Shown: positions 24,797 to 33,326, counted from the stretch's first letter. The stretch is DNA of 64,000 nt from Allobogoriella deserti (GCF_042680605.1 NZ_JBHUEE010000002.1:1-64000), one strand, 5' to 3'. Numbers and translations are program-made. The notes: a model not told the origin generated them from the letters alone.

Positions 24797-25124
24797 GGTC
24801 GTCCTCCGCAATCTCTTTCAGGTCGGTCAGAGCGCGCACGCGGCGCTCGGTGTACTTGTCGATCCACCGGTCGTGGATCTGACGGATCGGGACCGGGTTG
24901 AGGTAATGCAGTCGTTCCCGGCCGGACTTGACGGTGATGACGAGATCGGCGCTCTCCAGGAGCCGGAGGTGTTTGGCCACCCCGAAGCGCGACATCTCGG
25001 TGCTCTGGTTGACGATCGCCTCCAGCTCGCCGAGCGGGCGGCCGTCCCGCTCGAAGAGTGCGTCGAGGAGCCGCCGGCGGGTGGGATCCGCCAGCGCCTT
25101 GAACACCAGGTCCTCGTCGGGCAC
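24789..25124 (-). CDS. ArsR-family transcriptional regulator
   Basis: 111 aa. The winged helix is DLVFKALADPTRRRLLDALFERDGRPLGELE, STEMSRFGVAKHLRLLESADLVITVKSGRERLHYLNP and IHDRWIDKYTERRVRALTDL. There is no metal-binding CxC, so it belongs to the organic-ligand or orphan branch. GTG 25124 starts at the family's usual position and has no Shine-Dalgarno, so a leaderless mRNA is likely. The start codon lies inside a perfect dyad, pointing to tight autorepression of this gene and the SRPBCC partner. Confidence 0.88.
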   Translation of the reverse strand: MPDEDLVFKALADPTRRRLLDALFERDGRPLGELEAIVNQSTEMSRFGVAKHLRLLESADLVITVKSGRERLHYLNPVPIRQIHDRWIDKYTERRVRALTDLKEIAEDDHD

Positions 25125-25153
25125 ACATAGAAAATATGTGACCTTCTGGTCAC
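25124..25153. promoter_or_regulatory. Twin-dyad ArsR operator overlapping the start codon
   Basis: CACATA-GAAAA-TATGTG (25124-25140) is a perfect 6-bp dyad. Overlapping it, GTGACC-TTCT-GGTCAC (25138-25153) is a second perfect 6-bp dyad. The first covers the GTG start of the arsR-type gene; together they would cover a leaderless promoter. Confidence 0.65.
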
Positions 25154-25170
25154 GTGTCAACGGTGGACTC

Positions 25171-25280
25171 GAGAGGGAACGAGTGGCTGTTGGCAGCGAC
25201 CGATTTCTCCCTTTCACGCGCCAGCGGAAGGTGAAAGGGTGCGAGCGGCTGTTGGCAGCCACCGACTCCTCCCTCTCACG
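25171..25280. repeat. Two tandem copies of a palindromic intergenic repeat
   Basis: Copy 1 (25171-25218) and copy 2 (25231-25280) share a GAGYGGCTGTTGGCAGC core, an ACCGA block and a TCTCCC or TCCTCCC end followed by YTCACG. Copy 2 holds a small perfect hairpin GGCTG-TTGG-CAGCC. CCCTTTCAC at the end of copy 1 pairs exactly with GTGAAAGGG at the start of copy 2. The element lies between the arsR-type operator and the end of the DUF559 gene. Confidence 0.8.
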
Positions 25281-25284
25281 GACG

Positions 25285-26214
25285 TCAGCGCGCGGCGGCC
25301 AACGCCTCACGGATCTGGCGGACGACCTCCTGCGGTCGCGTCGTCAGCTGGGTCCAGGTGAAGCGCAGAACCGTATAGCCCGCGAGCGCGAGAGTGTTCA
25401 GGCGTGCGCGATCAGCCTCGAAGTCGGTGTGGTAAGCGCGCCCGTCGACCTCGACGATGACGCGCTCGGCACGGAACAGCACATCGGCGCGGGCCACGAT
25501 CACGCCGTCGACGACGATCGGCTCGTTGGCCGACCACCCGGTGATTCGGGCCTCGTCCAGGAGTTCGTGCAGCCGCCGTTCCAGCGCACCGATGGCCCCG
25601 TCCGCGGTGTCCGCGACCAGCGCGCGGAGCTGGGCGACACCGCGGTGCCCCGCGCGCGATTCGGTGGCCCTGGCGAGCTCGTCGTGGCCGACGACATCAC
25701 GGGTGAGCACCCAGGCCATGAGGCTCTCCGCCTCTCGCCGAGGCAGTTGCATGAGACAGTCGACGACGGTCCGCGGACGAGAGGTCAGTCGGAAACTCGG
25801 CCTGGCGCTGACCTCACCGGGTGCGAGCCGCATCCGGTGCGGCGTCAGGCCCGCAGTGGGACGGCGCCGGTCGGATACGACGACGTGGGTCTCGCCGTCG
25901 TCGGCCACTGGCATCCCGTAGAGCAGCGCCGCGGTCCGCAGGCACACGATCGACCCCGGCCACGACAGCGACGCGCCGATGGCGCGCCGCTGGAGATCGG
26001 TCTGCCGGGTCGGCGGAGCGACGCTCAGGTCGACGTAGGCCTGTCCGACCACGTGCCGCCAGCGCCCACGCGCGATGCGATGGCGCACAGCAGCGCGGGT
26101 CAGCCCGGCTGCACGGGCCATCGCGAGCGTGAACACCCCGCCGATCGCCACCCGACGCAGCTGCTCGTGCGCACGCCCTCGGTCCCTGCGATCCACGTGG
26201 GCAGGGTGGCGCAC
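25285..26214 (-). CDS. DUF559 (Vsr-like nuclease) protein with AbiEi-like N terminus
   Basis: 309 aa. The N-terminal third (GGVFTLAMARAAGLTRAAVRHRIARGRWRHVVGQAYV) is a winged-helix domain like that of AbiEi-type antitoxins. The C-terminal region (GAIGALERRLHELLDEARITGWSANEPIVV, ARADVLFRAERVIVEVDGRAYH, LALAGYTVLRFTW) is a DUF559/Vsr-like PD-(D/E)xK fold, with Asp in RADVLF and Glu-x-Asp in VEVDG. The role is unknown; DNA binding or cleavage is plausible. The GTG start is tentative. No toxin partner is adjacent, and repeats flank it on both sides. Confidence 0.75.
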   Translation of the reverse strand: MRHPAHVDRRDRGRAHEQLRRVAIGGVFTLAMARAAGLTRAAVRHRIARGRWRHVVGQAYVDLSVAPPTRQTDLQRRAIGASLSWPGSIVCLRTAALLYGMPVADDGETHVVVSDRRRPTAGLTPHRMRLAPGEVSARPSFRLTSRPRTVVDCLMQLPRREAESLMAWVLTRDVVGHDELARATESRAGHRGVAQLRALVADTADGAIGALERRLHELLDEARITGWSANEPIVVDGVIVARADVLFRAERVIVEVDGRAYHTDFEADRARLNTLALAGYTVLRFTWTQLTTRPQEVVRQIREALAAAR

Positions 26215-26350
26215 ACCGGCCTCCGCCCGCTGCGGCTGTCAACAGGACCGACGTCGGGATGCGGCGCCTGTGGATGTGCCGTCACCTCGCCCGAACGAGC
26301 AGGAGTCCCTGGCCCGTCGCCGCCCGGCCACCCGCCGGACGGTCTGGCCG

Positions 26351-26393
26351 AGAGGGAGCTTCATGTTGTCTGGAGCCACCACAAGCTCCCTCT
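26351..26393. repeat. Palindromic repeat related to 25171-25280
   Basis: AGAGGGAGCTT (26351-26361) and AAGCTCCCTCT (26383-26393) form a perfect 11-bp stem around 21 bases. Read on the minus strand, AGAGGGAG, then TGGTGGCT, then CAACA match the minus-strand order of the tandem element 1.1 kb away. It sits 31 bases after the ppc stop and may also terminate ppc. Confidence 0.65.
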
Positions 26394-26423
26394 GACCGTG
26401 CAAGCCCGGGCCGTCTCCGGTCG

Positions 26424-29123
26424 TCACCCGGTGTTCTGCAGGCCCGCGGCGACACCCTTGAGCGTCAGCAGGAGCAGGCTGCGCTGACCCGGATCCGGAT
26501 CGGTGCCGTCGTCGCCGGCACGGAGGGCACGCAGGGCCCGGAGCTGAAGCAAGGACAGCGCGTCGACGTACGGGTTGCGCAGCTGGACGGCGCGGCCGAG
26601 CACCCGGTGGCCCTCGAGGAGGATCTCATGGCCGGTGATGGCCAGCACCCACCGGGTGGTGAGGTCGAGTTCGTCGAGCACGAGCTGGGCGAGGTCTTCC
26701 CGGTCACCGAGGGCGAGGTAGCGCTCCGCGATGCGGCGGTCGGTCTTCGCCAGGGACATCTCGACGTTGTCGATGAGGGCGGCGAACAGCGGCCACTCGG
26801 CGTACGCGGCCCGCAGCCGGTCGAGGTCGCCGACGGCCTCCAGGGCGGATCCGAGACCGAACCACCCGGTGAGGTTGATGCGCGCCTGGCTCCACGCGAA
26901 GTTCCACGGGATGGCCCGCAGATCCTCCAGGGACTCCACCGACAGCCCGCGCCGCGCCGGACGCGAGCCGATGGCGAGCAGGCCGATCTCCTCCTGGGGT
27001 GTGACCTGGGCGAACCACGGGGCGAAGCCGTCGGCGCCGACGAGTTCGAAGAAACGTTCTCGGGAGACGGCATCCATCCGGCTCGCCAGGTCGGCGTAGC
27101 GTTCTGCCGCTTCGGCGTTGCGTCGCTCCGTGGACGGCGCGGAGGCCATGAGCGTCGCCGCGGCGACCTGCTCGATGTGCCGCACCGCGATGTCCGGGTT
27201 GCCGTAGCGCGCGGAGATGACCTCACCCTGCTCGGTGACCTTGAACCGCAGGTCGACCGAGTGCGGCGGCTGGGCAAGGATCGCCCGGTTGGCCGGGCCT
27301 CCTCCGCGGCCCAGCGCGCCGCCGCGTCCGTGGAACTGGGTGAGGACGATGTCGTGGCGCTGCGCCCACTCGGCGATCCGGGCTTGGGCCTCGTACAGGG
27401 CCAGCGTGGCGGCGACCGGTCCGACGTCCTTGGCCGAGTCGGAGTACCCGAGCATCACCTCGACGCGGCGACCCGACTGCTCGAGCCGGCGCTGGACGGC
27501 CGGGATCTCGAGCATCTCCTCGAGGATGCGGGGGGCGTTCTGCAGGTCCTCGAAGGTCTCGAACAACGGGATGACGTCGAGGACGGGTGCGGCCTCGGCC
27601 GAGCCGAGCGCCCGCTCGGCGAGGGTGTACACGTCCGCGAGGTTCTGGGCCGACTGCGTGAACGAGACGATGTACCGGCGACAGGCGTCGACGCCGTGCC
27701 GGTGCTGGACCGCGGCGATCGCCCGGAATGTCTCGATGACCTCCTCCCCGGTCACCGACGGCCCCTCCGCCGAGTCCGGGTTCTCCAGCCACTCGAGCGT
27801 CTGGGTGTGCACCTTGGAGTGCTGACGGACCTCGAGCTCGGCGAGGTGGAAACCGAAGGTCTCGACCTGCCAGATGAGGTCCTGCAGGTCGCCGTAGGCC
27901 GCCCGGGTGGCGCCGGCAGCGGCGAGCGAGTCCTGGACGACGCGCAGCTCCGCCAGCAGTTCTTCGGGGCCGCGGTAGGCGAGGTCGGCGTTACGGGCCC
28001 GGGTCGCACCGATCCGTCCGGCGATCGCGAGCAGCACCATGCGGTGCGTCTCGCCCGGTGAATGAGCCGCAGCCTGCGCGGTGAGGTCCTCGGAGAGCTG
28101 TCCCTGACGGGTCCACAGCGCCGTGAGGGCCTCACTCGGCGCGGTGTAGCGGTCATCGAGGGTCAGGGCGAGGCCGACGGCGCGCGCCTGCTCCTCCAGG
28201 GTGGTCAGGATGCGGTCCGAGGCCTGCGCGGCGGCCTGGCGCGTGACCGAGGCGGTGACGTTCGGGTTGCCGTCGCGGTCGCCGCCGATCCATGAGCCGA
28301 GCCGGATGAAGGCCGGCGCCTTGGGCGGGCGGGCGCCGCGCTGCTCTCCCTGGATCCAGTCGTCCAGCCGGCGGTAGGAGCCGGCGAAGACGGACGAGAA
28401 GGAGCTGTCGAAGACGGCGAGCGCGGTGCGCACCTCGTCCAGGGGCGAAGGGTTGGAGACCCGGAGCTGGGCCGTTCGCCACATGTTGTCGACCTCTTCG
28501 AGCATCTCCCGGCGGTTCTCCTCGAGTGCGCCGGGCCCGAGCCGCGGGTCGTCCCGTGCATCGAGCAGCGCGCCCAGACGGCGCACCGACGCGGCGATCG
28601 CGTTACGGCGCGCCTCCGTGGGGTGGGCGGTGAGCACCGGGTGGAACTCGAGGGAGGCGAGGCGTCGTTCCGCCTCGTCCGTACCGACCTCGGCCGCGAG
28701 ATGGGTGAACGCTGCCGCGACGGAGTCGGAGGGCTTTTGCTCGGTCAGCGGAACCTCGCCGTCACGCGCCCGAAGGGTGCGGACGCGATGCTGTTCCTCG
28801 GCGAGGTTCGTCAGGTGGAAGTAACACGTGAACGCGCGAGCGACCTCTTCGGCGCGCTCGGGCGAGAAGCGCTCGACGAGCTCCTCCGCCCGCGCCAAGG
28901 TCTCGCCGGACGGGTCCTCGAGCGCGGAGATCGCGAGTTCGCGCAAGGCCTCGACGTCCTCGAGCAGGCCGGGACTGCCGTATTCGGTGAGCACCTGGCC
29001 GAGCAGTCCGCCGAGCAGGCGGACGTCGAGCCGCATCGCGTCGGGGATCTCGTGCGTGGCGGCGTCGCGGGTGTGCACGCCGGACGGGGTGACCGATGGA
29101 TTGTTGAGGGACTCCTGGGTCAT
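26424..29123 (-). CDS. ppc: Phosphoenolpyruvate carboxylase
   Basis: 899 aa. Key motifs are VLTAHPTEARRNAI (the catalytic His), LGSWIGGDRDGNPNV, GYSDSAKDVG, FHGRGGALGRGGGP (the bicarbonate/PEP Arg loop), PWNFAWSQARINLTGWFGLG and the C-terminal QNTG. It carboxylates PEP to oxaloacetate to refill the TCA cycle. ATG 29123 is preferred; an upstream in-frame extension of 39 residues is Arg/Ser-rich without family similarity. It separates the murI-MBL pair from rph-rdgB, genes that are normally adjacent in actinobacteria. Confidence 0.96.
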   Translation of the reverse strand: MTQESLNNPSVTPSGVHTRDAATHEIPDAMRLDVRLLGGLLGQVLTEYGSPGLLEDVEALRELAISALEDPSGETLARAEELVERFSPERAEEVARAFTCYFHLTNLAEEQHRVRTLRARDGEVPLTEQKPSDSVAAAFTHLAAEVGTDEAERRLASLEFHPVLTAHPTEARRNAIAASVRRLGALLDARDDPRLGPGALEENRREMLEEVDNMWRTAQLRVSNPSPLDEVRTALAVFDSSFSSVFAGSYRRLDDWIQGEQRGARPPKAPAFIRLGSWIGGDRDGNPNVTASVTRQAAAQASDRILTTLEEQARAVGLALTLDDRYTAPSEALTALWTRQGQLSEDLTAQAAAHSPGETHRMVLLAIAGRIGATRARNADLAYRGPEELLAELRVVQDSLAAAGATRAAYGDLQDLIWQVETFGFHLAELEVRQHSKVHTQTLEWLENPDSAEGPSVTGEEVIETFRAIAAVQHRHGVDACRRYIVSFTQSAQNLADVYTLAERALGSAEAAPVLDVIPLFETFEDLQNAPRILEEMLEIPAVQRRLEQSGRRVEVMLGYSDSAKDVGPVAATLALYEAQARIAEWAQRHDIVLTQFHGRGGALGRGGGPANRAILAQPPHSVDLRFKVTEQGEVISARYGNPDIAVRHIEQVAAATLMASAPSTERRNAEAAERYADLASRMDAVSRERFFELVGADGFAPWFAQVTPQEEIGLLAIGSRPARRGLSVESLEDLRAIPWNFAWSQARINLTGWFGLGSALEAVGDLDRLRAAYAEWPLFAALIDNVEMSLAKTDRRIAERYLALGDREDLAQLVLDELDLTTRWVLAITGHEILLEGHRVLGRAVQLRNPYVDALSLLQLRALRALRAGDDGTDPDPGQRSLLLLTLKGVAAGLQNTG

Positions 29124-29193
29124 ACGCGCCAGGCTATCGAGGCCCCGGGGGCTCTCGGACCGTCGTCCAGATGGTGCCCAGTGGGGCCCTCGG

Positions 29194-29994
29194 CTACAGA
29201 GTCCAGGTGGCGTCCGGTGCGGCGACGTCGATCGGGCCACCGTACGCGCCGGCGGCCTCGGCGCGGATGACCTCCGGGGCGGTCCACGGCTGGATGTGGG
29301 TGAGCACGAGTCGGCGGGTCTCGCTCGCCGTGGCGAGTTCGCCGGCGCGCCTGCCGGTCAGATGCACGCCGCGGACGGACTCCCGGCCCTCCTGGAAGGC
29401 GGCCTCGCTGAGCAGCAGGTCCGCGTCATGGGCGAGCGGGACGAGCCCGTCGCACCAGTCGGTGTCGCCGGTGTAGGCCAGCGTGACCTCCGCGGGGCCG
29501 CCCGGGAGCGAACTCGGCCCGGTGATCCGCACGCCGTAGGCCTCGACCGGATGGTTGACCGGGAAGGATTCGACAGTCAACGGGCCGACGCGGACGGGAC
29601 GGCCGGGCGCGTGCTCGGCGAACCGGAACTCCCGCTCGTAGCACTCGCCGTCGTCCCCGCCGTCGATGGCCCGCAGCCGCTCGAGCGTCCCCGTGGGGCC
29701 GAGCACGGACAGTGGTGGGAGCGGCCCGTCGGGGTGCCACTTGCGGTAGACCTGCATACCGACGAGGTCGGCGACATGGTCGGCGTGCAGGTGGGAGACA
29801 GCGAGCAGGTCGATCTCGGCCGGACGGACGTGGCCCAGCAGCTTCCCCATGGCGCCGGGACCGAGGTCGAGGACGACGCTCGTGGTGCGTGCTTGTCCGG
29901 CGGCGTCGACGGTGTCGGCCTGGACGAGGTAGCAGGAGGCGGGCGAGGTCGGGCCGGACATCGAACCCGAGCACCCGATGACGGTCAGCCTCAT
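29194..29994 (-). CDS. MBL-fold metallo-hydrolase (RNase Z-like)
   Basis: 266 aa. MRLTVIGCSGSMSGP.SPASCYLV opens the fold. The metal-binding motif SHLHADHVADL supplies His68, His70, Asp72 and His73. Later ligands are in FPVNHP, TLAYTGDTDWCDGL and LVLTHIQPW. This branch commonly follows murI in actinobacteria, with proposed RNase Z or phosphodiesterase activity. Its ATG overlaps the murI stop by four bases. Confidence 0.88.
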   Translation of the reverse strand: MRLTVIGCSGSMSGPTSPASCYLVQADTVDAAGQARTTSVVLDLGPGAMGKLLGHVRPAEIDLLAVSHLHADHVADLVGMQVYRKWHPDGPLPPLSVLGPTGTLERLRAIDGGDDGECYEREFRFAEHAPGRPVRVGPLTVESFPVNHPVEAYGVRITGPSSLPGGPAEVTLAYTGDTDWCDGLVPLAHDADLLLSEAAFQEGRESVRGVHLTGRRAGELATASETRRLVLTHIQPWTAPEVIRAEAAGAYGGPIDVAAPDATWTL

Positions 29995-30821
29995 GGCTGC
30001 CTCGCCAACGAGTCGACGTCCACATGGTCGACGGCGGTGACCTCGGGGCCGAGGAAGCGTTGCGCCAGTCTGGCGAAGGATTCCGGGTCGCCGGTCGCCA
30101 GGAACCGGTTGGGTCGGGGTTCGGCCTCCGCGCTGCGCAGCAGATCGTGCCGGACGAGCGTGCGGAAGACGTCCTTGGCGGTCTCCTCCGCCGAGGAGAC
30201 GAGCGTGACGTCCTCACCCATGACGTAGGAGATGACGCCGGTGAGCAGGGGGTAGTGCGTGCAGCCGAGGACCAGCGTGTCCACGCCGGCCTCGCGGACG
30301 GGGGCGAGGTATTCCTCGGCCGCGGCGAGGACCTCCGGCCCGGAGGTGATGCCGCGTTCGACGAACTCGACGAAACGGGGCGCGGCCACGGTGGTCAGCT
30401 CCAGGTGCGGGGCCGCGGCGAAGGCGTCCGGGTAGGCACCGGACTCGATGGTGGCGCGGGTGCCGATGACGCCGACCTTGCCGGTCCGGGTGGCGGCGAC
30501 CGCGCGTCGCACGGCCGGCAGGACGACCTCGACCACCGGGACCCCGGCGTCGATCGCGTACCGTTCGCGCGCATCGCGAAGCACCGCGGAGGAGGCGGAG
30601 TTGCAGGCGATGACGAGCATCTTCACCCCGGAGAGGACGAGGCGGTCCATGACCTCCATCGCGAGCTCGCGCACCTGGGCGATGGGCTTGGGGCCGTAGG
30701 GGGTGTGCGCCGTGTCCCCCAGGTAGAGGACCGACTCCCCGGGCAGCTGGTCGATCACGGCACGTGCGACAGTGAGCCCGCCGACGCCCGAGTCGAAGAT
30801 GCCGATAGGTGCGTCGTCCAC
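29991..30821 (-). CDS. murI: Glutamate racemase
   Basis: 276 aa. IGIFDSGVGGLTVARAV is the N-terminal motif. The two catalytic Cys are in VIACNSASSA (CNSAS instead of the more usual CNTAS) and LVLGCTHYPLL. YLGDTAHTPYGPK is also typical. It makes D-glutamate for peptidoglycan. GTG 30821 is chosen because homologues begin at IGIFDSG; a more upstream GTG at 30884 has GGAGG only one base away and would add 21 non-conserved residues. Confidence 0.93.
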   Translation of the reverse strand: MDDAPIGIFDSGVGGLTVARAVIDQLPGESVLYLGDTAHTPYGPKPIAQVRELAMEVMDRLVLSGVKMLVIACNSASSAVLRDARERYAIDAGVPVVEVVLPAVRRAVAATRTGKVGVIGTRATIESGAYPDAFAAAPHLELTTVAAPRFVEFVERGITSGPEVLAAAEEYLAPVREAGVDTLVLGCTHYPLLTGVISYVMGEDVTLVSSAEETAKDVFRTLVRHDLLRSAEAEPRPNRFLATGDPESFARLAQRFLGPEVTAVDHVDVDSLARQP

Positions 30822-30938
30822 GATTTTTGAGCGTACTGAGCGCCGGCGCGCCAGGACATGGTTGCCGGGCGTGACTCCTGCCACCCTCCGCGAGCGGCTG
30901 CGGAGGACTCAGGCGGTATCAGGGGCGGTCTCAGCCGG

Positions 30939-31556
30939 TCACCGGCCGCGGCCACGGCCGCGACGAGTCATCGCCTGGAGGAGTGATTCCTGCCACCAGG
31001 TCAGCGCGGCGTACATCGTGGCCATCGCATCGTCGACGTCGTCCTCGGACTGCTGGCCACCGGTCCGGGACTGGGCACGCTGATAGACGCGTTCGGCATC
31101 GGCCTCGTCGTCGATGCCGAGCCGGGCGGCGAGGACCAGGCGGACGTCGGTCAGCGCCGAGAGCCACTGGCCTTCCGTGCCCTCCCGGACAGTGACGCTC
31201 TCGCCGGCCGCCGAGAGCTCGCGCCAGACCGTGGCGAGCCGCTCCACCTTTCCGGCACGCACCGAGTCCTCGGTCAGCGTGCGGAGTTCGGCGGCGAGAT
31301 CCTCGTCCTGGCTCATCGGTGGCAGCAGCCGGGCCAGGGCGGCGTCGGTCGGTGCCGCGGTGACGACGTCGTCGGCCGGGTCGAAGTCGAGCGCGGCGAG
31401 CAGCTCGTCCTCATCGGCCGGTGCCGCGCCGGGCTCCTCGTCGATCCGGGTGCCGAGCAGCTCGGCGGTGTCGGCCACGAGCCGGGCGATGATGCGGCGC
31501 TCGACCTCCTCGAGCTTCGAGGCCAGTCCGTTGCGGACGGGGACGAAGGCGTGCAC
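30939..31556 (-). CDS. DUF2017 family protein
   Basis: 205 aa, mostly helical. VHAFVPVRNGLASKLEEVERRIIARLVADTAELL and FDPADDVV, then ARLLPPMSQDEDLAAELRTLTEDSVRAGKVERLATVWREL and LSALTDVRLVLAARLGI, are the DUF2017 signature blocks. The C terminus is Arg/Gly-rich (RRGRGRGR). Function unknown. Its GTG overlaps the clpS stop by one base (TAGTG). The clpS-DUF2017-murI order is widely conserved in actinobacteria, suggesting a link to ClpS-guided proteolysis. Confidence 0.88.
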   Translation of the reverse strand: MHAFVPVRNGLASKLEEVERRIIARLVADTAELLGTRIDEEPGAAPADEDELLAALDFDPADDVVTAAPTDAALARLLPPMSQDEDLAAELRTLTEDSVRAGKVERLATVWRELSAAGESVTVREGTEGQWLSALTDVRLVLAARLGIDDEADAERVYQRAQSRTGGQQSEDDVDDAMATMYAALTWWQESLLQAMTRRGRGRGR

Positions 31557-31858
31557 TACTCGTTCCCCTCCTGCTCGAGGGTGGCCCACAGGCCGTAGGA
31601 GTGCATGGCCTGGACGTCGGTCTCCATCTTCTCCCGTGGGCCGGTGGAGACCACGGCGCGTCCCTCGGTGTGGACCGTCATCATCAGGCGGTGCGCCGTC
31701 GGCTCGTCGTACCCGAAGTAGGCCTGGAACACGTAGGTCACGTAGCTCATGAGGTTCACCGGGTCGTCCCAGACCACCGTCCGCCAGGGCCGGTCCGCCG
31801 CCACGGCAGGGTCGCCCGCCGGACGTTCGGCCTCTACCGGCAGCGAAGCTGTGAGCAT
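31556..31858 (-). CDS. clpS: ATP-dependent Clp protease adaptor ClpS
   Basis: 100 aa. WRTVVWDDPVNLMSYVTYVFQAYFGYDEPTAHRLMMTVHTEGRAVVSTGPREKMETDVQAMHSYGLWATLEQ covers the whole ClpS fold, including the DDPVN loop that recognises N-degrons and the MxxVHTEGxA helix. It delivers N-end-rule substrates to ClpAP/ClpCP. ATG 31858 fits family length. It diverges from pncB with 63 bases between starts. Confidence 0.94.
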   Translation of the reverse strand: MLTASLPVEAERPAGDPAVAADRPWRTVVWDDPVNLMSYVTYVFQAYFGYDEPTAHRLMMTVHTEGRAVVSTGPREKMETDVQAMHSYGLWATLEQEGNE

Positions 31859-31921
31859 CACGCGGACCAGGTTACGTGCCGTCGTTCGTCGCTCGCGTGC
31901 GCCGCGGCTACGGTGAAACCC

Positions 31922-33301
31922 ATGCGCACCTCGGCCGGCACTGCCAGCACCGCCTTGCTGACGGACATGTACGAGTTGACGATGATCGAGGCGGCGCTGC
32001 GCTCCGGGGCAGCAACGCGGCGCAGCGTCTTCGAGGTCTTCACCCGGCGGATGCCGGCGCGCCGGCGCTACGGCGTGGTGGCCGGGACCGCGCGGCTCCT
32101 GCGGGCGTTGGAGAGCTTCCGGTTCACGCCGGCGGAGATCGACTATCTCGCCCAGGCGAAGGTGGTCGGTGACGAGACGCTGGACTTCCTGCGCGAGTAC
32201 CGCTTCCGGGGCTCCGTCCTGGGCTACGCCGAGGGCGAGTGCTTCTTCCCCGGCTCGCCGATCGTCACCGTGCAGGGCACGTTCGCCGAGGCCGTGGTGC
32301 TCGAGACCCTCGTGCTGTCGATCCTCAACCACGACAGTGCCGTGGCCGCCGCAGCTTCCCGGATGACGACGGCGGCGCACGGCCGCCCGTGCCTGGAGAT
32401 GGGGGCGCGCCGCACGCACGAGGCCTCGGCCGTCGCGGCTGCCCGGGCCGCCGTCGTCGGGGGTTTCGCCGGGACGTCCGTGCTGGAGGCCGGCCGGTCC
32501 TACGGCATCCGCACCATCGGCACCGCCGCGCACTCCTTCACGCTCGTGCACGACGACGAGGAGGCGGCCTTCGCGGCCCAGGTCGCCTCGCTGGGGCCGG
32601 GGACCACACTGCTGGTCGACACCTACGACGTCGAGCGCGGCGTCGAGCGGGCGGTGGCGGCTGCCCGTGAGGCCGGTGGCGAGCTCGGTGCGGTCCGGTT
32701 GGACTCCGGCGACCTCGTGGCGCAGGCGTTCACGGTGCGCGAGCAGCTCGACGCTCTCGGCGCCACGTCGACGAAGATCACCGTGACCTCGGACCTGGAC
32801 GAGTACGCGATCGCCGCGCTGAACGCCGCCCCGGTCGATTCCTACGGCGTCGGGACCAAGCTCGTGACCGGCTCGGGCCATCCGACGGCCGAGCTGGTGT
32901 ACAAGCTCGTCGCGCGTGAGGACTCCCGGGGGGTGATGCGCGAGGTGGCCAAGGCCTCGACGTCGAAGGAGTCCGTCGGCGGGCTGAAGATGGCCGGGCG
33001 GGTCCTGGACGGGCACGCGGCCACCGAGCTCGTCGTCTCCTGCGAGACCGAGGCTGCGGGCCGGGCGGAGCTGGACCGTGCCGGCGCCCGGCCGCTGCAG
33101 GTCGAGCTGGTCCGCGACGGTGGACAGATCGTCGACGAGCACGTGGGTGACGGCGCTCTCGAGCGGGCGCAAGAACGGCACCTGGCCTCGCGGGCTGAGC
33201 TGCCCTACCCGGCGTGGCGGCTCAGTGAGGGCGATCCGGCGATCCCGACGCGGCACGTGGACGTCTTTCCGGACGACGACGATCCCGCCGTGACGATCTG
33301 A
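31922..33301 (+). CDS. pncB: Nicotinate phosphoribosyltransferase
   Basis: 459 aa. ALLTDMYELTMIEAALRSG opens the fold. RRYGVVAGTARLLRAL, FPGSPIVTVQGTFAEAVVLETLVLSILNHDSAVA, GARRTHEASAVAAARAA, GTAAHSFTLVHDDE, VRLDSGDLV, SDLDEYAIAAL and SYGVGTKLVTG carry the substrate and phosphoribosyl contacts, including the catalytic His of TAAHSF. It makes nicotinate mononucleotide in the Preiss-Handler NAD pathway. A GTG three codons upstream is an alternative start. Confidence 0.94.
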   Translation: MRTSAGTASTALLTDMYELTMIEAALRSGAATRRSVFEVFTRRMPARRRYGVVAGTARLLRALESFRFTPAEIDYLAQAKVVGDETLDFLREYRFRGSVLGYAEGECFFPGSPIVTVQGTFAEAVVLETLVLSILNHDSAVAAAASRMTTAAHGRPCLEMGARRTHEASAVAAARAAVVGGFAGTSVLEAGRSYGIRTIGTAAHSFTLVHDDEEAAFAAQVASLGPGTTLLVDTYDVERGVERAVAAAREAGGELGAVRLDSGDLVAQAFTVREQLDALGATSTKITVTSDLDEYAIAALNAAPVDSYGVGTKLVTGSGHPTAELVYKLVAREDSRGVMREVAKASTSKESVGGLKMAGRVLDGHAATELVVSCETEAAGRAELDRAGARPLQVELVRDGGQIVDEHVGDGALERAQERHLASRAELPYPAWRLSEGDPAIPTRHVDVFPDDDDPAVTI

Positions 33302-33326
33302 CGCGCCGAGACCTCCCTGCCTGCGC

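Noticed and set aside
25285..26214. AbiE toxin-antitoxin system
   Set aside because: The N terminus resembles an AbiEi antitoxin, but no AbiEii nucleotidyltransferase partner is adjacent, and the C terminus is a DUF559 domain.
26259..28061. 600-aa plus-strand frame antisense to ppc
   Set aside because: Shadow of ppc, which carries all PEP carboxylase motifs on the minus strand.
30822..30884. Upstream start for murI
   Set aside because: The GTG at 30884 is one base from GGAGG, too close for normal initiation, and adds 21 residues not seen in the family.
31859..33256. Long minus-strand extension upstream of clpS
   Set aside because: It is the antisense of pncB, whose family motifs are certain; ClpS length and motifs fit a start at 31858.
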